Origin: a bacterium
GTDB lineage: Bacteria > Acidobacteriota > Blastocatellia > Pyrinomonadales > Pyrinomonadaceae
Direction of reading: 5' to 3'
Assembly: GCA_029945985.1 (NCBI GenBank)
Contig: JAQSDP010000432.1
Span: 1-15,881 of the forward strand
DNA: 15,881 nt
In this document: positions 7,034 through 13,635 of the stretch, one piece after another
Numbering within the stretch: the stretch's first letter is position 1
How the letters are laid out: each line of letters opens with the position of its first letter
Notes under the pieces: generated by a model
Database searches by the model: none
Seen by the model: only the letters and a program-made list of their open reading frames with translations
Told to the model about the DNA's origin: nothing
Program-made: the position numbers and the translations under genes

Positions 7034-7979
7034 GGGGATCGCAAAGACAGCTTATTATCAGGGGCTTTCGATATCAGGGGCACTCACTCGACGCGTCGAC
7101 GCTTTGCGCCGTACGGGACAAATCGCCGTACTCAACCTCCATAGTGTATCGAACTCTGGTAACAACTATTGGCCTCCAATGAGGCCTGACGTATTCGAAG
7201 ATCTCCTTATTTTCCTGAAGGAGCATTTCTGGGTTAGGCCGATAGGTGACCTTGGCCCGAAGGATTCCGACCGACCGACCGCTGTTCTTTCGTTTGATGA
7301 CGGCTACTACGATTTTCTAGAGTTTGCTCTCCCCCTCCTCCGAAAGTATGGGTTCCGAGCCAATATGAACATTGTGCCGGAGTGCGTGATTACTGGAAGG
7401 CCGATCTGGAACGTCAGACTTTACGACTTTCTCGCTGCAGCAAGCCGCAAACAGATAGACTACCTTCACATACCGGGACTCTCGATAACTCTTAAAGGGG
7501 AGAGCCCAAGTGCTAAGCTCCGGTACGGACTTCAGATCAGCAGATTCCTCAAAAGCCGCGCTAGGCGAGAGCGCCAGGCGATATGGAAGTCAATAGAATC
7601 TGTTGTCGAAGAGTTCGATGGGCCAAGTACAAGAATGATGAACGCTAACGAGGTCAGGCAGATCGCTGAATTCACGGATATAGGAGCTCATTCTTATTCT
7701 CACGAATCCATGGGTTACGAGGAAACAGGTTTTCTGGAAAACGATTTGGAGCAATGTCAGAAGTTCTTCTCAGAAGAACTCTCAATTAAGCTTGACACTT
7801 ACGCATTTCCAAACGGGAGCTACCGACAAGAGCAGGTGGAGTATTTGTTGAATAACGGTGTAGAGTTGGTGCTTCTCGTTGACGAGAAGTTTGCAAAGCC
7901 TGGTTCGCAGGTACTGCCTAGAATTACGCTTTACGGCGGTTCGAGAATAGAAGTGATATCGAAGGCACTCAACTATTAA
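7026..7979 (+). CDS. NodB/CE4 polysaccharide deacetylase family protein
   Basis: A 317-residue carbohydrate-esterase-4 (NodB homology) protein. Motif 1 is 'LSFDDGYYD', with Asp91 (expected base) and Asp92 (metal ligand). Motif 2 is 'GAHSYSHESM', with metal ligands His222 and His226. Motif 3 is 'YAFPNGSYR' around residues 259-267. All metal-site residues are present, so it should be active in removing an N-acyl group (acetyl, or formyl as in ArnD). About 130 residues separate motifs 1 and 2, far more than the roughly 50 of a minimal NodB domain; the insert (about 122-210) is partly basic and helical-looking. There is no signal peptide, so it is probably cytoplasmic or weakly membrane-associated. 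The ATG lies 8 nt inside the formyltransferase gene. Local base composition is AT-richer than the downstream genes. Confidence 0.9.
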   Translation: MLKGIAKTAYYQGLSISGALTRRVDALRRTGQIAVLNLHSVSNSGNNYWPPMRPDVFEDLLIFLKEHFWVRPIGDLGPKDSDRPTAVLSFDDGYYDFLEFALPLLRKYGFRANMNIVPECVITGRPIWNVRLYDFLAAASRKQIDYLHIPGLSITLKGESPSAKLRYGLQISRFLKSRARRERQAIWKSIESVVEEFDGPSTRMMNANEVRQIAEFTDIGAHSYSHESMGYEETGFLENDLEQCQKFFSEELSIKLDTYAFPNGSYRQEQVEYLLNNGVELVLLVDEKFAKPGSQVLPRITLYGGSRIEVISKALNY

Positions 7980-8002
7980 TGTCGGTTACTTAAAGACTTG
8001 GT

Positions 8003-8731
8003 ATGAAAGGTGTGATTCTCGCGGGGGGGCTTGGGTCCAGGCTTCATCCGCTTACTAAGATAACGAATAAGCATTTGCTGCCTGTGCACAGCGAACCGAT
8101 GATCTATTATCCGATCAAGGCGCTGATCAATGCTGGAATCGAGGACATCATGATCGTCACCGGGGGGAATTCGGCTGGTGACTTTTTGCGGCTGCTCGGG
8201 AACGGAAAGGATTTCGGCTTGAAGCATGTCAACTACACTTATCAGGAAGGTGAAGGCGGGATCGCCGATGCGCTCAGCCTCGTTGAGCATTTCGCCGACG
8301 AAGAGCCGATCTGCGTCATCCTCGGCGACAACCTGATCGAGAAGAATATCAGGAAGGCAACGGATGAATATCGGGCGCAGGGCGGCGGAGCTAAGATCAT
8401 GCTCAAACGCGTTCACGATCCGGAGCGGTTCGGCGTCCCCGAACTGGACGGAGATAAGGTGTTGAACATCGAAGAAAAGCCGAAAGCTCCGAAATCAGAT
8501 TTTGCTGTCATCGGTATTTACTTCTACGACAATTCCGTTTTCGATGTCATCCGAACGCTGGTTCCATCCGGACGCGGGGAGCTTGAGATCACGGACGTTA
8601 ACAATCATTACATCCGGCGCGGCGAGATGACCTGGAACGAACTCGACGGATGGTGGACCGATGCGGGTACTTTCGAAAGCCTTCTGCGTGCCTCCAACCT
8701 TGTGGCGGAAACAGGAGCGAACAATCTATGA
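8003..8731 (+). CDS. rmlA: Sugar-1-phosphate nucleotidylyltransferase, short RmlA-type (probable glucose-1-phosphate thymidylyltransferase)
   Basis: A 242-residue nucleotidyltransferase that would make dTDP-glucose (or another NDP-sugar) from sugar-1-phosphate and NTP in the cytoplasm. It has the signature 'AGGLGSRLHPLT' (residues 7-18), then 'NKHLLPVHSEPMIYYPI' matching RmlA, 'QEGEGGIADAL' (81-91) and 'GDNLIE', with the metal-binding Asp109. 'GWWTDAGTFESLL' near the C-terminus is also RmlA-like. It is about 50 residues shorter than enterobacterial RmlA (about 290), lacking the C-terminal extension; short forms of about 240 residues are common. It follows a 23-nt gap with only a weak ribosome-binding site, the first real gap in the operon. 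The 4-nt overlap with the RmlC-like gene supports a deoxyhexose pathway. The nucleotide specificity (dTDP) is inferred. Confidence 0.88.
   Translation: MKGVILAGGLGSRLHPLTKITNKHLLPVHSEPMIYYPIKALINAGIEDIMIVTGGNSAGDFLRLLGNGKDFGLKHVNYTYQEGEGGIADALSLVEHFADEEPICVILGDNLIEKNIRKATDEYRAQGGGAKIMLKRVHDPERFGVPELDGDKVLNIEEKPKAPKSDFAVIGIYFYDNSVFDVIRTLVPSGRGELEITDVNNHYIRRGEMTWNELDGWWTDAGTFESLLRASNLVAETGANNL
8713..8717 (+). promoter_or_regulatory. Shine-Dalgarno AGGAG for the RmlC-like epimerase
   Basis: AGGAG is 10 nt upstream of the ATG at 8728, and that ATG overlaps the preceding TGA (ATGA). This fixes the start at 8728 rather than at the in-frame ATG at 8650, whose extra 26 residues would be encoded over the RmlA-type gene and resemble no RmlC N-terminus. 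Confidence 0.65.
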
Positions 8732-9228
8732 CGCAGACGGAGCAACAAACCATTTTTACTGAGGGCGAGATCAAGGACGTGGTCGTGTACCCCCTGAAGA
8801 AGTACTATGACGATCGCGGATGGCTCGCAGAGCTTTTCAGGCACGATGACCTTACTGAAGAGTTTTACCCGGTGATGTCATACATTTCATTCACCAATCC
8901 CGGAGTTCAACGCGGACCGCACGAGCACGTCGATCAAGCGGATCTTTTTTGCTTCATCGGACCCTCGACATTCAACATCCGCCTCTGGGACAACCGCCCG
9001 GATTCGCCGACTTATCGTCATATGATGTCTTTGCTTGTGGGCCAAGACAATCCGCAGGCCGTGGTTGTTCCGAAGGGCGTCGTTCATGGTTACAAGAACG
9101 TCGGCGATATAGACGGAATGGTGATCAACTGCCCGAACCGGCTTTATATGGGCGAGGGAAAACGCGAACCGATCGACGAGATCCGCCACGAAGATGACCC
9201 CGACACGATCTTTCGTATGGGTGCTTAG
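8728..9228 (+). CDS. rmlC: dTDP-4-dehydrorhamnose 3,5-epimerase family protein (RmlC-like cupin)
   Basis: A 166-residue RmlC-family cupin, expected to epimerise C3 and/or C5 of a 4-keto-6-deoxy dTDP-sugar. The opening 'DVVVYPLKKYYDDRGWLAELFR' region corresponds to the RmlC strand ending in D-x-RG. 'QRGPHEH' with His65 aligns with the catalytic-His motif (RGLH in RmlC). 'VVVPKGVVHGYKN' (113-124) matches 'P.GFAHGF', and Tyr140 in 'NRLYMGEG' is the candidate second catalytic residue. It is divergent from enterobacterial RmlC and somewhat shorter than the usual 180 or so residues, so single-site epimerases or isomerases of the same fold are alternatives. The start overlaps the nucleotidylyltransferase stop. 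RmlB (4,6-dehydratase) and RmlD (reductase) are absent from the window. Confidence 0.85.
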   Translation: MTQTEQQTIFTEGEIKDVVVYPLKKYYDDRGWLAELFRHDDLTEEFYPVMSYISFTNPGVQRGPHEHVDQADLFCFIGPSTFNIRLWDNRPDSPTYRHMMSLLVGQDNPQAVVVPKGVVHGYKNVGDIDGMVINCPNRLYMGEGKREPIDEIRHEDDPDTIFRMGA

Positions 9229-9240
9229 GGCCAGCTGGAA

Positions 9241-10464
9241 GTGAAAATCTTACGCATCATTGCGAGGCTTAACGTCGGCGGGCCCGCGCGTCATGTGGTC
9301 TGGTTGACGCAGGCTCTGCAGGGCGACGGCGTTGATTCGAAATTGATCGCGGGAACGGTTCCTGAGGGCGAGGAGGATATGTCTTACTTTGCCGCCGAGC
9401 ACGGAGTTGAGCCGATCTACATACGCGAAATGAGCCGCGAGCTTTCGGCAAAAGATGCGGTCTCACTCTGGAAGGTTCTCCAGGTCATCCGCCGCGATCG
9501 GCCGGACATTATCCATACTCACACCGCTAAAGCGGGTACGGTCGGACGTGCGGCAGCATTCATATATAAGTGGTTCACCCCCGGCACTTTCATCGGCCGG
9601 CCGCGTCGGGTCAGGGTGGTGCACACGTTTCATGGCCACGTGTTCCACAGTTATTACGGCAGGCACAAAACGAAGATCTTCGTCCTGATCGAAAAGATCC
9701 TGGCGCGATTTGCGACGGACAAGATCATCGTCATCACGCCTCAGCAGCTCCGCGAGATCCATTCCGAGGTCGGTGTCGGACGCGAAAAGCAGTTCGAGGT
9801 GGTCTCGCTCGGCATCGATCTTTCGAAGTTTGATCAAGGCGAGGAAGCTAGGCGCTCATTTCGCAAGGAATTCGGCATTTCAGATGAAACGGTCCTCGTT
9901 GGCTTTGTTGGCCGCCTAACGGAGATCAAGAATGTTCCGATGCTGCTCAGAGCGGCGAAGGTCTACATTGAAACGGGCGAGGGTCCGGCAACTAAGTTCA
10001 TCATCATCGGTGATGGGCACTTGCGGCACGAGCTTGAGCGGCTGGTGGAAGAACTTGGGATGAACGAGACTGTGATCTTTGCCGGCAATCGCGAAGATCT
10101 TGGGCGAGTTTATTCAGGACTTGATCTTATCGCTCTCACCTCACTGAACGAGGGTACGCCGCTCTCCGTGATCGAGGCGATGGCGAGCCGTCGGCCGGTG
10201 ATCGCGACGCTTGTCGGCGGAGTCGTAGATCTATTGGGGCCGGTGGAGCAGGAGATCAGAGGTTTTTCGATTCGAGAAAGAGGCGTGGGCGTGCCCTCAG
10301 GAGATGTGACCACCCTGGCGAAAGGCTTGATTTATTTGGCGAAAAATGGAAGATTACGTTTTGACCTGGGTAATAAGGGCCATCAATTCGCACTAGATAA
10401 TTACGGCAAGGAGCGACTCATATCCGATATTCGATCGCTCTACAGCCGATTGCTTGAGAAATAA
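9241..10464 (+). CDS. GT4-family glycosyltransferase with canonical EX7E motif
   Basis: A 407-residue retaining GT4 (GT-B) glycosyltransferase. It begins at a GTG with 'MKILRIIARLNVGGPARHV', the glycine-rich acceptor-side loop typical of the family. 'DIIHTHTAKAGTVGR' and 'VHTFHGHVF' follow in the N-domain. The linker 'EVVSLGIDLSKFD' leads to 'VGFVGRLTEIKNV' and 'FIIIGDGHL' in the C-domain. The donor site has a full EX7E motif, Glu304 and Glu312 in 'NEGTPLSVIEAMA'. The GTG is the first start that gives the canonical N-terminus; AGGG lies 10 nt upstream, over the previous stop codon. Likely role: addition of an early sugar of the lipid-linked unit, since the initiating transferase follows immediately. 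It is more standard in motif content than the two GT4 genes at the left of the window. Confidence 0.93.
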   Translation: MKILRIIARLNVGGPARHVVWLTQALQGDGVDSKLIAGTVPEGEEDMSYFAAEHGVEPIYIREMSRELSAKDAVSLWKVLQVIRRDRPDIIHTHTAKAGTVGRAAAFIYKWFTPGTFIGRPRRVRVVHTFHGHVFHSYYGRHKTKIFVLIEKILARFATDKIIVITPQQLREIHSEVGVGREKQFEVVSLGIDLSKFDQGEEARRSFRKEFGISDETVLVGFVGRLTEIKNVPMLLRAAKVYIETGEGPATKFIIIGDGHLRHELERLVEELGMNETVIFAGNREDLGRVYSGLDLIALTSLNEGTPLSVIEAMASRRPVIATLVGGVVDLLGPVEQEIRGFSIRERGVGVPSGDVTTLAKGLIYLAKNGRLRFDLGNKGHQFALDNYGKERLISDIRSLYSRLLEK

Positions 10465-10473
10465 ACTCAAACT

Positions 10474-10477
10474 GGAG
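10474..10477 (+). promoter_or_regulatory. GGAG ribosome-binding site candidate for the WecA-type gene
   Basis: GGAG sits 1 nt before an in-frame GTG (10479), too close to serve it, and 13 nt before the ATG at 10491. This is the reason for preferring 10491. The spacing is slightly long, and a further in-frame ATG at 10539 cannot be excluded. Confidence 0.4.
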
Positions 10478-10490
10478 CGTGAAAACGCTC

Positions 10491-12344
10491 ATGAACGAGA
10501 GCCCGGCAACTTCGTTTGAAGGTCTCGCCGGGGTACATATGTTTCAAACGATCTCAGGTCCGCTGGTCGCGGGAGCTATCAGCATCGCGCTCGCCGCGGC
10601 CCTTACATACGCCGTTCGGGCGTTTGCCCATCGCATCGGGCAGGTCGCGAAGCCGAAGAGCGATCGTTGGCACAAACGGCCGACGGCGATGCTCGGGGGT
10701 CTCGGCATCTTCCTCGCGACACTGATCGGGTACTTCATCTTCGTTCCCATTTCCGCCGAATCCCTGGTCATCATGGGAGCCGCAACTTGGCTCTTCATCG
10801 TTGGGCTGATCGACGATCTTTTCAACGTTAAACCATATCAAAAACTGTTCGGTCAGCTTGTGGGGGCGATCCTCGTCGTTGGCTATGGCCTCACGCTACC
10901 GCTCACGGGAAATGCGCTCGTCGATATTTGGATCACGGTCTTCTGGATCGTTGGCATTACAAACGCGATCAACCTGCTCGATAATATGGACGGGCTGGCC
11001 GCGGGTATCACGGCCATCGCGGCCTCGTCGCTCGCATTTGGACTGCTCGGCAACGGACAGATCAGCGAATTTCTTTTCGTATCGGTTTTCATCGGCGCCC
11101 TGATCGGTTTCCTGATGTTCAACTTCAACCCGGCGTCGATCTTCATGGGCGACTGCGGATCGATGTTCATCGGATTTCTGCTGTCGGCGTCAGTTCTATT
11201 GGGACAATCGGGAGGGCGTTCGCGGGGTATATTCACGATCCTTGCAGTTCCGGTTCTGATCCTGTTTGTTCCGATATTTGACACGACTTTCGTTACCGTT
11301 CTCCGGAAGCTGTGGGGGAGAAAAGCTTCTCAGGGCGGACGCGACCATACGTCGCATCGACTTGTTGCTCTGGGCCTTTCGGAGAGGTCGGCGGTGCTGA
11401 TGTTGTATGCGTTTGCGATCATTGCAGGCGGACTTTCGATCGCGGTTGCTCAGCTTCCGCTCACTAGCAGTTTTGCCCTCATCGGGCTTTTCATTGCCGC
11501 TCTCACGATCATCGGCGTCTACCTATCGAAGGTGAAGGTTTACGAGGAGGACCAGGAAGATCTAGCGGCGAGCAACAACGCTGTATTTGCCTTTCTCCTA
11601 AACGTATCTCATAAACGCAGAATTTTTGAGGTTATCCTAGACGTTTTTCTCATCACGGTCTGCTACTACGGCGCGTACGTCTTTCTATTCGGTTCTTTTG
11701 AGAACGGCGGCAACTGGGATCTCTTCCTGCAAACGCTGCCGCTTCTTGTTGTGCTGAAGCTTTTCGCTTTTTTTCTCGTCGGAGTCTATCGCGGTCTGTG
11801 GCGCTACACCTCGATCGGCGATTTCGTTGTATATGCCAAGGGGGTCGCGATCGGCAGCGTCTTGAGTATCGTTGCGATCTTGCTGCTCTACCGTTTTGAA
11901 GGCTTCTCTCGTGCCGTTTTCGCCCTCGATGCGATTTTGTTGATCGTCACTCTCGCGGGTAGCCGAATGGCTTTCCGCCTGATCCGGGAGCTTATTCCGC
12001 TTCCCCATCAGGGGCTCGGGCGCCGAGTACTTATCTATGGTGCGGGTGACGGCGGCGAGATGCTTCTTCGGGAGCTTCGCAAAAATCCGGAATGGAACTA
12101 CAGCCCCGTGGCGTTCGTTGATGACGATCCGCTCAAGAGAGACAAATTGATCAACGGGCTGAAAGTGTATGACGCTAACGGCTCGCTCGTTTCGGTGTGT
12201 CGTGAACAGAATATTCAGGAGATCCTGATTTCCTCGAACAAGGTCGAGCCGGAGGTGGTGAAACGCGTCCGTGAGATCTGCTCCGAAATCGACGTCCGAC
12301 TGATGCGGGCGCAGATGAAGATCGAACCGATCGATTTCGAATAG
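10491..12344 (+). CDS. WecA-type polyprenyl-phosphate sugar-1-phosphate transferase fused to a CapD/WbpM-like membrane and Rossmann module
   Basis: A 617-residue integral membrane fusion. Residues 1 to about 345 are a Glycos_transf_4 (MraY/WecA) enzyme that joins a HexNAc-1-phosphate (or similar) to undecaprenyl phosphate, starting each repeat unit. Its motifs are Asp108-Asp109 (DDLFNV), 'NAINLLDNMDGLAAG' from Asn158 with Asp164 and Asp167, Asp221 in 'FMGDCGS', and 'HTSHRL' from His286. From about 368 a second set of roughly four membrane segments follows, then a Rossmann-like domain with GAGDGG at 517-522, resembling the N-terminal half of WbpM/CapD sugar dehydratases (CoA_binding_3-like). 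The protein ends about 95 residues later, so the catalytic dehydratase domain is missing. Start alternatives are GTG 10479 and ATG 10539. The WecA half looks fully functional; the role of the second half is unknown. Confidence 0.9.
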   Translation: MNESPATSFEGLAGVHMFQTISGPLVAGAISIALAAALTYAVRAFAHRIGQVAKPKSDRWHKRPTAMLGGLGIFLATLIGYFIFVPISAESLVIMGAATWLFIVGLIDDLFNVKPYQKLFGQLVGAILVVGYGLTLPLTGNALVDIWITVFWIVGITNAINLLDNMDGLAAGITAIAASSLAFGLLGNGQISEFLFVSVFIGALIGFLMFNFNPASIFMGDCGSMFIGFLLSASVLLGQSGGRSRGIFTILAVPVLILFVPIFDTTFVTVLRKLWGRKASQGGRDHTSHRLVALGLSERSAVLMLYAFAIIAGGLSIAVAQLPLTSSFALIGLFIAALTIIGVYLSKVKVYEEDQEDLAASNNAVFAFLLNVSHKRRIFEVILDVFLITVCYYGAYVFLFGSFENGGNWDLFLQTLPLLVVLKLFAFFLVGVYRGLWRYTSIGDFVVYAKGVAIGSVLSIVAILLLYRFEGFSRAVFALDAILLIVTLAGSRMAFRLIRELIPLPHQGLGRRVLIYGAGDGGEMLLRELRKNPEWNYSPVAFVDDDPLKRDKLINGLKVYDANGSLVSVCREQNIQEILISSNKVEPEVVKRVREICSEIDVRLMRAQMKIEPIDFE

Positions 12345-12356
12345 TTCCTGCAATTG

Positions 12357-13628
12357 ATGCGTACCTCACGTTTTACAGTCGCAGCACCACTTCGACACGT
12401 CGTTTTTGGAGCGACTGCCGTTACATTCGCGGTCGGTTGTTTCTTTGCGGTCTCCTGGGCCTTTGCTCACACTCTGGCAAGCAACTCGGACGCGATCCAA
12501 GCGTCGGAGTTCGCCGCTACTCTTTCGCCGGGCGACCCGCGCGCGCGATTTCGCTACGCTTTCGATCTAGAGAAAACCTTCGATCCTGAGGCGATCACCC
12601 GATCGCTGAAGGAGTATGAGACTGCGGTCGCTGCAAGCCCCCATAATTTCTCTTACTGGCTTGGACTCGGGCAAGCGCGCGAACGCGCTGGCGATCGACC
12701 GGCGGCCGAGGCCGCATACCGCCGAGCCTTGGAACTTGCTCCGAACTACGCGCGTACCAAATGGGCACTTGGGAATAATCTTGTCAGACAGGGCCGCACC
12801 GACGAGGGTGTCCAACTAATTCGAGGTGCGGTCGATCAGGATCCGGCGTTTGCGGCGCCCGCCGTTGTCGCGGCAATGCAGGCGTTCGATGGCGATGTTC
12901 TGCGAGCGACTGAAATTCTCGGCCCCAGCCCAATCGCACGCGCTGAACTCGCGAAGTATCTGGTTAACGCGGGGCGTTTTGACGAGGGGGTCGCGGTTTG
13001 GACGTCGGCGCAATTCGACATGAGTATCGCGAAGATCCAAGAAACCGGCATTGCGATCCGGGGCAAGTTGGTCGAGGCGAAACGCTTTCATGATGCCGCT
13101 CAAATCACAGGCTCCATCCAGCCGGACGAGAGCAAACGACCGGCTGTCGGTGCAATGACTAACGGGGGCTTTGAGACCTGGGTAGCATCGCAAAACGCGG
13201 ACTTTTTTGATTGGCAGATCGGGCAGCCATATCCGATATACGGCCTTTCAGAGAGCCAACCCAAAGAGGGGCGTTACAGTCTTCTGGTTAGATTCACTTC
13301 GGCATCTAAACTCGAGATGGCGACAATAAGCCGCACGGTCGCTCTCGAACCGGACACTTCATATCAACTTTCGTTCGCGTATCGCAGCGACCTGACGTCC
13401 CGTGCCGAGTTTCGATGGGAAGTACTGTCAGCCGCCGACTCAACGCGGATCGCGATCGGCGAGCCGCTTGCGAACAAGTCCGACTGGGCGGAGGTGGGGA
13501 TAAGGTTCTCGGTTCCCGCCAATTGTGATGGGATCACGATCCGGTTGGTTCGTGAGAAATGCGACTCGGCCGCCTGCACCGTGTCCGGGAATCTTTGGTT
13601 CGATGATTTTAGGCTGAACCGATCTTGA
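12357..13628 (+). CDS. Membrane-anchored TPR protein with C-terminal carbohydrate-binding-like beta-sandwich
   Basis: A 423-residue protein not assigned to a named family. Residues about 15-37 are a hydrophobic N-terminal anchor or uncleaved signal. After it come tetratricopeptide-like helices: 'YWLGLGQARERAGDRPAAEAAYRRALELAPN' is split over about 100-130 as a clear TPR, and 'YARTKWALGNNLVRQGRTDEG' begins a second at 131-164, with weaker repeats after. From about 265 to the end the sequence becomes beta-rich, starting 'NGGFETW', with 'GRYSLLVRF', 'DTSYQLSFAYRS' and a closing 'GNLWFDDFRL'. This pattern matches galactose-binding/CBM-like jelly rolls. It should face the periplasm. The ATG at 12357 follows a TTG codon at 12354; I prefer the ATG. 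The O-antigen ligase gene follows after 7 nt, so a partner role in polymerisation, ligation or export is likely but inferred. Confidence 0.8.
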   Translation: MRTSRFTVAAPLRHVVFGATAVTFAVGCFFAVSWAFAHTLASNSDAIQASEFAATLSPGDPRARFRYAFDLEKTFDPEAITRSLKEYETAVAASPHNFSYWLGLGQARERAGDRPAAEAAYRRALELAPNYARTKWALGNNLVRQGRTDEGVQLIRGAVDQDPAFAAPAVVAAMQAFDGDVLRATEILGPSPIARAELAKYLVNAGRFDEGVAVWTSAQFDMSIAKIQETGIAIRGKLVEAKRFHDAAQITGSIQPDESKRPAVGAMTNGGFETWVASQNADFFDWQIGQPYPIYGLSESQPKEGRYSLLVRFTSASKLEMATISRTVALEPDTSYQLSFAYRSDLTSRAEFRWEVLSAADSTRIAIGEPLANKSDWAEVGIRFSVPANCDGITIRLVREKCDSAACTVSGNLWFDDFRLNRS

Positions 13629-13635
13629 ACATATT

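Noticed and set aside
4317..7979. Exosortase/PEP-CTERM (XrtA) exopolysaccharide locus
   Set aside because: The amidotransferase length and the deacetylase are reminiscent of it, but no exosortase, PEP-CTERM protein or other diagnostic member is present in the window.
7979..7993. Tiny open frame starting at the TAATG after the deacetylase
   Set aside because: It stops after four codons (MSVT), so the TAATG here is chance and not a coupled gene.
8650..8727. Longer start for the RmlC-like gene at ATG 8650
   Set aside because: The extra residues overlap the RmlA-type gene and look like out-of-frame sequence. ATG 8728 has AGGAG and an ATGA overlap.
11685..12353. 222-codon open frame on the minus strand opposite the WecA fusion
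   Set aside because: It lies wholly opposite a gene with clear membrane segments and motifs. Its own translation is low in recognisable domains and rich in His, Asp and Arg, as expected for an antisense shadow.
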